NCBI GenBank assembly: GCA_902795195.1
Contig: CADBKF010000006.1
Span: 1-40,710 of the forward strand
Direction of reading: 5' to 3'
DNA length: 40,710 nt
From: Oscillospiraceae bacterium
GTDB lineage: Bacteria > Bacillota > Clostridia > Oscillospirales > Oscillospiraceae
Shown here: piece after piece, positions 16,352 through 24,395 of the stretch
Numbering within the stretch: the first letter of the stretch is position 1
Layout of the letters: each line of letters opens with the position of its first letter
The notes under the pieces: generated by a model
The model's input: only the letters and a program-made list of their open reading frames with translations
What the model was told of the DNA's origin: nothing
Database searches by the model: none
Translations under genes and position numbers: made by a program

Positions 16352-19048
16352 CTAGTTTGCAACGATAACCAGCACGGTCAAGGGGGCGACTGTGGTCGGG
16401 CCGGAGATGGGCGACCAGGGCTCGGTGAAGGGGCTGTTGTCGGCCAGCAGCACGCTCCAGCTGCCCTCGGGGATCTCGAAGTTCATGGGCTCCTGCGTGG
16501 GATTCACGTAGCCGCGCGCCGCCACGGCGCCGTTCTGCGTCCAGGTGATCTCGATCCTGCCGTCCGGCTGGATCTCACAGGCCATGTCCGCCTTCGTGAA
16601 GAAGTCGTTGGCCCGGCGCATGTGGATGAGGCCCTGGTAGAAGTCGTACATTTTGGCCGCGCTGCTGCCGTAGACCAGCGAATCCCAGTCGATATTGTTG
16701 ACCTCGTCGGAGGACTTGTAGCTGTTGTGGTCGCCGCCCTTGGTGCGCAGCAGCTCCTCGCCGGCCAGGAAGAAGGGCACGCCCTTGCCGATCATGATGA
16801 GCGAGGCGCCGAAGCGGTTCATCTGCATGCGCTCCTCGTCGGAGGCCTCCGGGTTCGAGGCCAGCAGCTTGTCCCACAGGGTGTGGTTGTCGTGGCAGGC
16901 CATGTAGTTGATGACCGCGTTGTCCTGCACGCCGAAGCTGGAGACGTTGGTCTTCTCGCCGCCCAGCAGGCCGAAGACCACCTTGGCCGCGGTGCCCTCG
17001 TTGGCGTTGCCGTTGATGTAGCCGCGGTCCTTGGCGTCAAACACGCTGCCCTTGAGGCCGTCGCGGATCACGTCGTTGAACACCGCCACAGGGCCGATGC
17101 CGCTGCCGGTGGCCGTGATCTGGCTGATGTTCTTCTGGTTGGCCTGCAGATTGGCCTGCAGCGTGGTCGTGCCGCCGGTCCAGCCCTCGCCGTAGATGAT
17201 GGCGTTGGGGTTGATCTCGTGCAGGGCCGCCTCGATGGCCTGCATGGTTTCCACATCGTGCAGCGCCATCAGGTCGAAGCGGAAGCCGTCAATGTGGTAC
17301 TCCTTGGCCCAGTAGCAGACGGAATCGACCATATACTTGCGGAACATGGCCCGCTCAGAGGCGGTCTCGTTGCCGCAGCCGGAGCCGTTGGAGAGCTCGC
17401 CGCTGCTCGTATAGCGGTAGTAGTAATACGGCACCACCCTGCCCAGGCAGGAGTCGGCCGAGTAGGTGTGGTTGTAGACCACGTCCATCACAACGCCCAG
17501 GCCGGCCTCGTGCAGGGCCTGTACCATCAGCTTGAACTCCGCCACGCGGACCTCGCCGTGGTAGGGGTCGGTCGAGTAGCTGCCCTCGGGCGCGTTGTAG
17601 TTCTTCGGGTCGTAGCCCCAGTTGAACTGCGGCTCGTCGAGCCTGGTCTCGTCCACGGTGGCGTAGTCATAGACCGGCTGCAGATGCACGTGCGTGATGC
17701 CCAGCGTCTGCAGGTAATCCAGGCCGGCCGGCTCGCCGCTGGCGTTTTTCAGGCCGGTTTCGGTGAAGGCCAGGTATTTGCCGGGGAAGCGGCTGGAGGC
17801 CAGGCGGTTGGAGAAGTCGCGCACGTGGACCTCCCAGATCACGGCCTCGTTGTAGCTGTTGATGCCGCGGTAGAAATCGTCGTTCTCAAAGCCCGCCAGG
17901 TTCGTCTGGGAAAGGTCAATGACCATGCCCCGGTCGCCGTTCACGCCCACAGCCCTGGCGTAGGGGTCAACGGCCTCCTGGGTGCCGGCGGCGGTGGTGA
18001 CAAGGTAGGTGTAATAGGTGCCGTGGCCGCAGGGCGCCTTGACGCTCCAGACGCCCTTGTCGCCCTTCTCCATGTCCAGCGTTTCATAGGCGGGCACGTC
18101 GTTGCCCTCGGCAAACAGCTGCAGCTGCACCGCGCTGGCGGTCGGCGCCCAGAGCTTGAAGTTCGTGTGATCGCCCTCGATCACCGCGCCCAGATCGTCG
18201 CCGTCATAGACGAACTCCGCTTCAAATTCCGGGCTGTCAAAGACCTGGGTGGGCATGGCCGTGCAGGGCTCATAGCCCTCGATCTTCACGGTGTAGGTCT
18301 TGGAGAGGTCGAGCTTCTCGCCCACGGTGATGACGCCGGTCACGACCTCGTTGTTGAGGCTCGAGAGCTCGGTGACGGGCAGCTGCCGGTCGCCGTCGAG
18401 CACCTGGACCTGGTCGAGCGACTCGATACGCAGGGCCGGGGTGATGGAATATTTGATCTGATCCATGGCGACGATGCCCGCCATGTTGAATTTCTTTGCC
18501 TGATACACGGTAGTTCCTCCGTCGTCGCTCATGTACATGGCCGCGTCGCCGGGCTTGAGGTAGACCTCGGTGTCGGGCCCGGTGATCTGGGTGAAGCGGT
18601 CGCCGTCATAGTCCTTGGTCGCGTCGCCCCAGCTCGTGCCGCCGGGGTCCGAGCAGCCGCGGCGCACAATGAAGCCCACCTCGGTGATGTCCTCCGGCAC
18701 GTTCAGCACGACCTTTGCGCCGTAATCGCAGGGATGGAACAGGTAGCCGCGGCCGTCGGCGTTGGGGTACCAGATCCACATGTCGCAGTCGTCGTACTCG
18801 CCCGTCTCGTTGTACCAGTAGAAGGTCAGCTGGTTGCAGCCGGCCTCGCGCTCGAGGGTGTAGTCCTCCGTGCTCTGCGCGGGTTCCGGCGCGTCGGTCT
18901 GGGCGGGCGCCTCTGTGGCGTCGGGTGCCTGAACGGCGGCCTCGCCGGTGGTCTCGGGGGTGTCGGTCTGCTGCGCGGGGCCGCTGCAGCCGGCAAACAG
19001 GCCCAGCAGCAGGCACAGCAGAAGCAGCATGGAAGTCCAGCGTTTCAT
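16352..19048 (-). CDS. pulA: Type I pullulanase, lipoprotein (GH13)
   Basis: This 898-residue protein has a lipoprotein signal (lipobox LFAGC, Cys21) followed by an acidic, Thr/Pro-rich linker. A CBM41-like alpha-glucan binding domain follows (about 60-165, with FYWYNETGEYDDCDMWIWYP). A CBM48-type domain (NFKLWAPTASAVQLQLF, about 300-390) precedes the GH13 barrel. The pullulanase signature NWGYDPKNYNAPEGSYS is present. Catalytic residues fit Asp592 (GFRFDLM), Glu621 (YGEGW) and Asp720 (CHDNHT), and region I is DVVYNH. It cleaves alpha-1,6 bonds in pullulan and branched starch fragments on the outer membrane face. The ATG at 19048 follows GGAGG. A macrodomain gene ends 68 bases upstream with a REP hairpin in between, so co-transcription is possible. 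Confidence 0.93.
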   Translation of the reverse strand: MKRWTSMLLLLCLLLGLFAGCSGPAQQTDTPETTGEAAVQAPDATEAPAQTDAPEPAQSTEDYTLEREAGCNQLTFYWYNETGEYDDCDMWIWYPNADGRGYLFHPCDYGAKVVLNVPEDITEVGFIVRRGCSDPGGTSWGDATKDYDGDRFTQITGPDTEVYLKPGDAAMYMSDDGGTTVYQAKKFNMAGIVAMDQIKYSITPALRIESLDQVQVLDGDRQLPVTELSSLNNEVVTGVITVGEKLDLSKTYTVKIEGYEPCTAMPTQVFDSPEFEAEFVYDGDDLGAVIEGDHTNFKLWAPTASAVQLQLFAEGNDVPAYETLDMEKGDKGVWSVKAPCGHGTYYTYLVTTAAGTQEAVDPYARAVGVNGDRGMVIDLSQTNLAGFENDDFYRGINSYNEAVIWEVHVRDFSNRLASSRFPGKYLAFTETGLKNASGEPAGLDYLQTLGITHVHLQPVYDYATVDETRLDEPQFNWGYDPKNYNAPEGSYSTDPYHGEVRVAEFKLMVQALHEAGLGVVMDVVYNHTYSADSCLGRVVPYYYYRYTSSGELSNGSGCGNETASERAMFRKYMVDSVCYWAKEYHIDGFRFDLMALHDVETMQAIEAALHEINPNAIIYGEGWTGGTTTLQANLQANQKNISQITATGSGIGPVAVFNDVIRDGLKGSVFDAKDRGYINGNANEGTAAKVVFGLLGGEKTNVSSFGVQDNAVINYMACHDNHTLWDKLLASNPEASDEERMQMNRFGASLIMIGKGVPFFLAGEELLRTKGGDHNSYKSSDEVNNIDWDSLVYGSSAAKMYDFYQGLIHMRRANDFFTKADMACEIQPDGRIEITWTQNGAVAARGYVNPTQEPMNFEIPEGSWSVLLADNSPFTEPWSPISGPTTVAPLTVLVIVAN

Positions 19049-19084
19049 AAGCAATCCTCCTTCAAATTGTCATTTTTTCAATGA

Positions 19085-19107
19085 GTAGCGCGGGCAACCT
19101 GCCCGCC
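19085..19107. repeat. REP-like hairpin (GTAGCGCGGG type)
   Basis: GCGGGCAACCTGCCCGC with the GTAG head resembles the hairpin at 30625-30649 and, in layout, the REP copies around the RAYT gene at 28260. It lies between the macrodomain and pullulanase genes. Confidence 0.55.
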
Positions 19108-19116
19108 GTTCAAGGC

Positions 19117-19953
19117 TCAATTCTCCATGAGCAGCGCGCGATAGAGCCGCAGATCCCGGTCGCCGAAGACGTTGAAGACCACGCGGTCCATGCCGTCCGG
19201 GTTCCGGTCCAGCCAGTCGGAGACGGTCTGCACCGCGATTTCAGCCGCCCGCTCGTTGGGAAAGCGGAACACGCCCGTGGAGATGCAGCAGAAGGCGACC
19301 GTGCGCAGGCCGGCTTCCCGGCACAGCTCGAGCGTCCGGCTGTAGCACTGGCAGAGCTGCAGCTCCAGCTCCGGGGTCAGCCGGTCTGCGACGATGGGGC
19401 CAACGATGTGGATGACCTTTTTGGCCGGCAGATTGTAGCCGTCCGTCAGCATGGGCACCGCGGTGGGCTGCTCATAGTCCGGGCCGTACTGCGCCCGCAG
19501 GCGCTGCATCTGCCGGTTGCAGGCGGCGCGCAGCTGGATGCCGGCATAGCTGTGGATGCAGTTGTCGATGCAGCTGTGCATGGGCACGAAGCAGCCCAGC
19601 ATCTGCGAGTTGGCGGCGTTGACGATGGCGTCCAGCGCCAGGCGGGTGATGTCGCCCTGCCAGAGGGAGAGCCGGTCTGCGTGACGGCGGCGGCTGCCAA
19701 GCGTGGCCAGCATCGGGATCTCGTCAAGCGTGACAACGCCGCGCTCCCGCGCGCGGGCCTGCAGATACGCATCCTGCACCTCCACCATGGCGGCGGGCGC
19801 GGATCTTGGCGGGCGGACGTTCATAAGAGAGCGCAGCAGCCGGCGTTTTCCCTCAGTCTCCGCCGGAGTTTCCAGGTCCCGGTAGTCGCCGGAGTCCTGC
19901 TTGAACGCCTCCACCAGGTAAGATAGACGCTCATTCTGTTTCGTAAGTTCCAT
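19117..19953 (-). CDS. Zinc-type macrodomain protein, probable protein-ADP-ribose hydrolase
   Basis: This 278-residue protein has an N-terminal helical part (about 1-85) and a macrodomain with GDITRLALDAIVNAANSQML. The run GCFVPMHSCIDNCIHSYAG carries the Cys-x5-His-x-x-Cys-type zinc site of the macrodomain class that removes ADP-ribose from proteins. STGVFRFP provides the phosphate-binding loop. Family members of this class often sit in operons with a sirtuin-type ADP-ribosyltransferase (SirTM) and lipoate genes. None is seen here. GGAGG seven bases before the ATG at 19953 fixes the start. The promoter is at 19985-20013. The role is reversal of ADP-ribosylation in the cytoplasm; its target is unknown. 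Confidence 0.88.
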   Translation of the reverse strand: MELTKQNERLSYLVEAFKQDSGDYRDLETPAETEGKRRLLRSLMNVRPPRSAPAAMVEVQDAYLQARARERGVVTLDEIPMLATLGSRRRHADRLSLWQGDITRLALDAIVNAANSQMLGCFVPMHSCIDNCIHSYAGIQLRAACNRQMQRLRAQYGPDYEQPTAVPMLTDGYNLPAKKVIHIVGPIVADRLTPELELQLCQCYSRTLELCREAGLRTVAFCCISTGVFRFPNERAAEIAVQTVSDWLDRNPDGMDRVVFNVFGDRDLRLYRALLMEN

Positions 19954-19984
19954 GCCGCCGCCTCCGTGCCTTGTTCTGTGGCCT

Positions 19985-20013
19985 ATTTTACCACACTTCC
20001 CGCGCGGATGCAA
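19985..20013 (-). promoter_or_regulatory. Macrodomain gene promoter
   Basis: On the minus strand TTGCAT and TAAAAT are separated by 17 bases, about 30 bases before the start codon. Confidence 0.6.
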
Positions 20014-20057
20014 GTGGTGGCGGTGAATAAGGCAATAGGGAATGTGTAGGTGAATAA

Positions 20058-20426
20058 GGCAATAGGGAATGAGGCAATAGGCAGTAGGAGTTACGGGTTA
20101 GGGATGGTGAGTGAGAAATGTGGAGAGAGGAGTGAGGAGCGCAGGACAGTCCTCAGTTGACAGTGGAAGGTGAAAAACCGCCCGGAAAAGGCTTCGACAA
20201 AGCAAACGCTTGCGCCTGCCCGGTCTGCAGTTCTGTTATGTCATTCTGAGGAGCTTGCGACGAAGAATCTGAAAGGCTGGTCGTTCCATTGGCTTTTTTA
20301 GATTCTTCGCTGCGCTCAGAATGACATGTTTGAACTACGGTCCGGACAGGCGCAAGCACTTGCATGATCCGAAACTTGACCGAGAGGTCCTGTTTCCTGT
20401 TGCCTATTGCCTCATTCCCTATTGCC
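20058..20426. repeat. Nested palindromic element, ~370 bp
   Basis: The outer arms 20058-20083 and 20401-20426 are exact 26-bp reverse complements (core GGGAATGAGGCAATAGG). Inside is a second imperfect inverted pair (GCTTGCGCCTGCCCGG near 20208 and its counterpart near 20340-20360), and at the centre the TGTCATTCTGAG palindrome (20238-20327). A direct repeat GTGAATAAGGCAATAGGG sits just outside, at about 20023 and 20050. No gene is present. This fills the 490-base gap between the macrodomain and DUF4956 genes. Confidence 0.75.
20238..20327. repeat. TGTCATTCTGAG palindrome, copy 1
   Basis: ATGTCATTCTGAG and CTCAGAATGACAT form the ends, with GAAGAATCT/AGATTCTTC inside. It is the same family as the element inside the thrS T-box leader (30365-30438). 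Confidence 0.75.
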
Positions 20427-20444
20427 TAACCCGATTTCCTCCGC

Positions 20445-21107
20445 TCAAAGCATCTTCTCCTCCGGGAATTTCCCGCAGACGACGTTCAGGTTGCCGTTGC
20501 GGCAGCGGATGGCGTCGAGGAATTCCTTGGGGATCTGTGCGCTCTTGAGGCGGATGTCGTACTGCAGCTCGTAGATCGTGCCGAGGTTCGTGGACTTAAC
20601 TGCGAGCAGCTCGTGGGCCGTGGTGTACCGGCCGAACAAATCGTCAAAGAGCGCGTCGTAGTCCAGCGACTCCGGGATCTGGATGCGCAGCAGCCGATCC
20701 TTCTGATCGCTGTCGGAGAAGGGCGTGAGCGTGAGCAGCAGCAGCGCCGCGGCGACGATCACAAAGAACAGCGCCGCCAGCACCACATAGCCCATGCCGG
20801 TGGCAAGGCCCAGCGCCACGGCGAAGAACAGCAGCACGATCTCTCTGGCCGTGCCCTGGGTGGAACGGAAGCGGACCAGGCCGAAGGTGCCGGCCACCGC
20901 GAGGCCTGCGCCGATGTTGCCGTTGACCAGCATGATGACGACCTCCACCACCGCCGGCAGCAGCGCCAGGGTGAGGGAAAAGCTCTTGGTGGCGCGGTTT
21001 TTGACGCGGCCAAGCAGCGCCGTGCCCACGCCCAGCACCAGCGAAACCGCGGTGCAGATGAGGAAGGACTCGAGGGTGATCTGGGTCCCGATGATCGAAG
21101 TAAACAT
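20445..21107 (-). CDS. DUF4956 domain membrane protein
   Basis: This 220-residue protein has about four membrane segments in its first 130 residues, with the motif GNIGAGLAVAGTFGLVRFRS, and a soluble C-terminal domain (about 135-220). It matches the DUF4956 family, which is regularly found beside VTC-domain proteins. AAGGAG seven bases upstream supports the ATG at 21107. It follows the VTC gene by 15 bases on the same strand. The function is not established; a role with the VTC protein in making or moving polyphosphate is the family-level guess. Confidence 0.85.
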   Translation of the reverse strand: MFTSIIGTQITLESFLICTAVSLVLGVGTALLGRVKNRATKSFSLTLALLPAVVEVVIMLVNGNIGAGLAVAGTFGLVRFRSTQGTAREIVLLFFAVALGLATGMGYVVLAALFFVIVAAALLLLTLTPFSDSDQKDRLLRIQIPESLDYDALFDDLFGRYTTAHELLAVKSTNLGTIYELQYDIRLKSAQIPKEFLDAIRCRNGNLNVVCGKFPEEKML

Positions 21108-21122
21108 AGAAATTCTCCTTTC

Positions 21123-21899
21123 TCAGCCCATCGCTGCCGCGTGCGCGACGGGTCTGGCAAGCTGTTTGTCTGGTTCCTGCTGCGGCAGCGTGGGGGCGGC
21201 CGGGCGGTACATCAGGTTCTCGGCATAGCAGGCGCCGTACTTGGAAAACGAGGTCCGGCGGATGCCCAGCTCGTTCATCAGCCGGCTGAGCCAGAAGGGG
21301 CAGACCCCGGGGAACTTGACCTCCAGCAGAATCGCGTCCGGCGGGCCCAGGACCTCTCCCCTGTCGGCGCTGCGCAGATCCATGTCGTCCGTGCGCCAGC
21401 GGAGGTTCGTGTCGAAGGTGATGCGGAGCTCCGGATCCTCGATGCCGGCGTAGGCCTCGCGCTCGTAGCCGATGAAGGCCACGGGCCTGAGGTCGTAGCA
21501 GCGGCGCAGCCAGTCGATCTCCTTGCAGATCTGGTTGTCGTCGGAGGGCCGCTGACCGTGCTCGAGATAGGCGACCGCCTCCTCGATCGGCAGCACGATC
21601 CGGCGCTTGTAGACCACGCCGTCGTACTTCTTTTTCATCTCCAGAAACACGGTCTGTCCGGCCTGCACCTGGCCGTAGCTTCTCAGGCGGAGCTTTTCCT
21701 TGTAGGCGGGCTTCTCCAGAGAGTCGCGGATCAGCTGGAAATTGGGGGTATCAAAATACAGGTTGTTGATGGTATATCTGGGATAGGCGTCCGGCGCGGT
21801 GTGCGCGGCCATCCCCTCGAGCATCGCCCGGTACTGCTTCTGTGTCAGAAAGTATTTGGTCTCGAACCGGGCAAAGCAGCTTTGAATTTGTTCTGCCAT
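21123..21899 (-). CDS. VTC domain protein, probable polyphosphate polymerase
   Basis: This 258-residue protein carries a VTC-type tunnel fold: FETKYFLT near the start, YTINNLYFDT, KEKLRLRSYG, VFLEMKKKYDG, FIGYEREAY and AILLEVKFPG. These supply the basic residues and carboxylates that bind phosphate and metal in the yeast polyphosphate polymerase Vtc4. The start is set by AAGGAG eight bases before the ATG at 21899; a further in-frame ATG upstream has no ribosome site. It is paired with DUF4956 downstream. A direct repeat of TAAGGTT upstream suggests control by a response regulator. Confidence 0.87.
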   Translation of the reverse strand: MAEQIQSCFARFETKYFLTQKQYRAMLEGMAAHTAPDAYPRYTINNLYFDTPNFQLIRDSLEKPAYKEKLRLRSYGQVQAGQTVFLEMKKKYDGVVYKRRIVLPIEEAVAYLEHGQRPSDDNQICKEIDWLRRCYDLRPVAFIGYEREAYAGIEDPELRITFDTNLRWRTDDMDLRSADRGEVLGPPDAILLEVKFPGVCPFWLSRLMNELGIRRTSFSKYGACYAENLMYRPAAPTLPQQEPDKQLARPVAHAAAMG

Positions 21900-21952
21900 G
21901 GAAATCGCTCCTTTCGCTGCGGGTTGTTTCATCGTCTGGACGCAGTGTACCT

Positions 21953-21974
21953 TGTCAACCTTAGGGAAACCTTA
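21953..21974 (-). promoter_or_regulatory. Response-regulator-type direct repeat upstream of VTC gene
   Basis: On the minus strand TAAGGTT occurs twice at an 11-base period (21968-21974 and 21957-21963), one helical turn apart as for OmpR/PhoB-type regulators. It adjoins a TTGACA (21953-21958) that could be the -35 box. No convincing -10 box was found. Confidence 0.45.
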
Positions 21975-22076
21975 AGTGAAAAAATTTCCGAAAAAACTTT
22001 TTTGCCCGGCGTTTTTAAGCTTCAGCTTAGGTAGGCGCGCTAAAATGGCCGCAAATAAAACAAGGAGGCGATTTCG

Positions 22077-22928
22077 ATGAAACGACATTGGAGGCTGCGT
22101 CTGGCGGCTGTGCTGAGCGCGCTGATGCTGCTGAGCGGCTGCAGCGAGACAGAGGCGCCTGCGCAGACCGAAGCGGCTGAGGGAAGCGATCTCACGGTCT
22201 ACTGCTTCTTCGCCGGAAAGGCCGATGCATTTTTATTGTATACCGAGGACAGCGCCGTGCTGATCGACACCGGCGAGAGCGGCTTCGGCAAGACGATCCT
22301 GGCCTATATGGAGGCGCACGGGATCGAAAAGCTCGACTGCCTGATCATCACCCACTTTGACAAGGACCACGTGGGCGGGGCAAAGAAGATCCTCGAATCC
22401 GTGCAGGTCGACCGGGTGCTGCAGAGCAACTGCCCCAAGGACGCAAGCGCCTACAATAAATATGTCGCGGCGCTCGAGGCGCTGGGCATGGAGGCCGAGA
22501 CCGTGCGCCAGACCCTGACCTTTGAACTCGGCGGCGTAAGCTACACCGTCGATCCGCCGGCGCAGGAGACCTACGCAGAGGACGAGAGCAACAATTCCTC
22601 GCTGATCGTCTCGGTCGAAAACGGGCAGAACCGGCTGCTGTTTGCAGCAGACGCCCAGGATCTGCGGCTGACGGAGTTCCTCGCAGGCGATCCCGGGCAC
22701 TACGATTTCCTGAAGGTCCCCTACCACGGCCACTGGCAGAGCACGCTGGGCGCGCTCATCAAGGCGGTCTCCCCTGCCGCGGCAGTCATCACCTCCTCGG
22801 ACGAGGAGCCCGAGGATGAGCAGACCCTGGACCTGCTGGCCCAGTACGGCGTGGAAACCTGGCTCACCCGCCAGGCCCCCGTCGTCCTCCACGCCGACGG
22901 CAGCACAATCGAACTTGCATACGAATAA
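22077..22928 (+). CDS. Metallo-beta-lactamase-fold lipoprotein (ComEC C-terminal-like)
   Basis: This 283-residue protein has a lipobox (LLSGC, Cys22) and a short acidic linker. Its metallo-hydrolase domain contains AVLIDTGESG, the metal motif THFDKDHVGG, LLFAADAQD and KVPYHGHW. The arrangement is like the soluble domain of ComEC and related extracellular hydrolases, some of which are nucleases or phosphodiesterases. The substrate is not evident. AAGGAGG lies just before the ATG. It is transcribed away from the VTC operon. A hairpin terminator follows its stop. Confidence 0.88.
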   Translation: MKRHWRLRLAAVLSALMLLSGCSETEAPAQTEAAEGSDLTVYCFFAGKADAFLLYTEDSAVLIDTGESGFGKTILAYMEAHGIEKLDCLIITHFDKDHVGGAKKILESVQVDRVLQSNCPKDASAYNKYVAALEALGMEAETVRQTLTFELGGVSYTVDPPAQETYAEDESNNSSLIVSVENGQNRLLFAADAQDLRLTEFLAGDPGHYDFLKVPYHGHWQSTLGALIKAVSPAAAVITSSDEEPEDEQTLDLLAQYGVETWLTRQAPVVLHADGSTIELAYE

Positions 22929-22930
22929 AA

Positions 22931-22963
22931 AACCCGCCGAATCCGTTGCAGGATTCGGCGGTT
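22931..22963. terminator. Terminator between MBL lipoprotein and HPr-LDH genes
   Basis: CCGCCGAATCC (22934-22944) pairs perfectly with GGATTCGGCGG (22951-22961), flanked by an A-run on the left. It is shared by two convergent genes. Confidence 0.75.
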
Positions 22964-22980
22964 CTATGTTTCACGGGGCG

Positions 22981-24282
22981 TTATGCCCGGCACTCGGAGG
23001 CGCCGAGGGGCTTGCCTTCGTTGAAGTTTCTGGCGCTCTCGAGCGTCTCGGCGGCGATGGCCTGCAGGGCCTCGCGGGTGAAGAAGGCCTGGTGCGAGGT
23101 CAGCACCACGTTGGGGAACATCTGCAGGCGGGCGGTGACGTCGTTGTCCAAAAAGTCCAGGGAGTGGTCGGTGTAGACGTTCTCGTCCTCGCCCTCGTAC
23201 ACGTCGAGCGCAACGGCGTGGAACTTGCTGTGCTTGAGCGCGTCGATCAGCGCCTCGGTGTCGATCAGGCCGCCTCTGGCGGTGTTGACCAGCATGGCGG
23301 TGTCCTTCATGAGGGAGATCGCCCGCGCGTCGATCAGATGGTAGGTGCCGCCCTCGCCCATGATGAGCGGTGCGTGCAGAGAGATGAGGTCGGCGCGCTC
23401 GAAGAGCTCGTCCTTCTCCACATAGCGCAGCAGGCCCTCGTCCACCAGCGCCTGGTTGGGATAGGCGTCCCAGGCGATGACGGTCATGCCGAAGCCCTTG
23501 CAGATGCGGGCCATGCAGACGCCGATCTTGCCGGTGCCGACGATGCCGGCGACCTTGTTGTGCAGATCCAGGCCCAGCAGGCCCGAGAGCGAGAAGTTGT
23601 TGTCGCGCACCTTGTTGACCGCCTTGTGCAGGCGGCGGTTGGCAGTCATGAGGATCGCCATGGCGTGCTCCGCCACCGCGTAGGGCGAGTAGGCCGGCAC
23701 CCGCGCCACAGCGATGCCGCAGGCCCTGGCGGCCTCGAGGTCGACGTTGTTGAAGCCCGCGCAGCGCAGCAGGATCAGGTGGACGCCGCATTCCTGCAGG
23801 ATCTGCACGGCCTCCTTCGGGCACTCGTCGTTGACGAAAATGCAGATCGCGTCCGAGCCCTTGGCCAGATACGCGGTCTCGGGGGTGAACCGGGTGGAGA
23901 AAAAGCGGATCTCGCAGTTGTAGCCGCCCGCGGTCCGGTCGTTTGCCAGCTCGCCGAAGAACAGGCGGTCATAGTCCTTGGTGCCGAAGAAGGCGATTTT
24001 GATGGTGTCGTAGGTCTTGTACTGCTTGAGGCGTTCGACCAGCACCTGGCGGATGCGCTCGAGCGAGGCCTCCTCGTCGCCGCCCTCGGCGCTGATTTCC
24101 AGCACGGAGCCCTGCCCTGCGTGCAGGCCCAGGATCTGCAGCACGTTGTTGCCGCTTGCGACCTTGTCGCCGCAGCGGATGGTGATCTGGGAACTCATGT
24201 CCACGCAGGCCTGCGCCAGAAACGCCGCGGGTCTGGCATGGATTCCGGTGGGGTTGGTGACAGTATAGGTGATTGTTTTCAT
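22981..24282 (-). CDS. HPr domain fused to D-lactate dehydrogenase
   Basis: One uninterrupted 433-residue frame holds two domains. Residues 1-85 form an HPr-like phosphocarrier with the phosphorylatable His15 in NPTGIHARPA. The regulatory Ser46 of Gram-positive HPr is Asn46 here. Residues about 92-425 are a D-2-hydroxyacid dehydrogenase with the NAD motif GIVGTGKIG. Arg336, Glu365 and His397 are spaced exactly as Arg235, Glu264 and His296 of lactobacillus D-lactate dehydrogenase, so it probably reduces pyruvate to D-lactate. The fusion suggests that PTS phosphorylation of His15 could adjust lactate formation, or that the domain only serves assembly. A strong promoter lies just upstream (24320-24348) and AGGAG precedes the ATG. 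I do not recall this architecture as characterised. Confidence 0.9.
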   Translation of the reverse strand: MKTITYTVTNPTGIHARPAAFLAQACVDMSSQITIRCGDKVASGNNVLQILGLHAGQGSVLEISAEGGDEEASLERIRQVLVERLKQYKTYDTIKIAFFGTKDYDRLFFGELANDRTAGGYNCEIRFFSTRFTPETAYLAKGSDAICIFVNDECPKEAVQILQECGVHLILLRCAGFNNVDLEAARACGIAVARVPAYSPYAVAEHAMAILMTANRRLHKAVNKVRDNNFSLSGLLGLDLHNKVAGIVGTGKIGVCMARICKGFGMTVIAWDAYPNQALVDEGLLRYVEKDELFERADLISLHAPLIMGEGGTYHLIDARAISLMKDTAMLVNTARGGLIDTEALIDALKHSKFHAVALDVYEGEDENVYTDHSLDFLDNDVTARLQMFPNVVLTSHQAFFTREALQAIAAETLESARNFNEGKPLGASECRA

Positions 24283-24319
24283 CGTTCCGGCTCCTGTTCT
24301 AAAAAATTATTCTGCACCT

Positions 24320-24348
24320 ATTATAGCCGTTCGGAGACAGAATTGCAA
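24320..24348 (-). promoter_or_regulatory. Promoter of the HPr-LDH gene
   Basis: On the minus strand TTGCAA and a consensus TATAAT are separated by 17 bases, about 40 bases before the start codon. No obvious Rex-type operator is seen. Confidence 0.75.
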
Positions 24349-24349
24349 C

Positions 24350-24387
24350 AAAAAGACGCAGGAAAACAGAATTTCCTGCGCCTTTTT
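24350..24387 (-). terminator. Terminator of the M32 carboxypeptidase gene
   Basis: CGCAGGAAA (24357-24365) pairs with TTTCCTGCG (24372-24380), with AAAAA and TTTTT on the outer sides. Confidence 0.8.
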
Positions 24388-24395
24388 GCTGCAAA

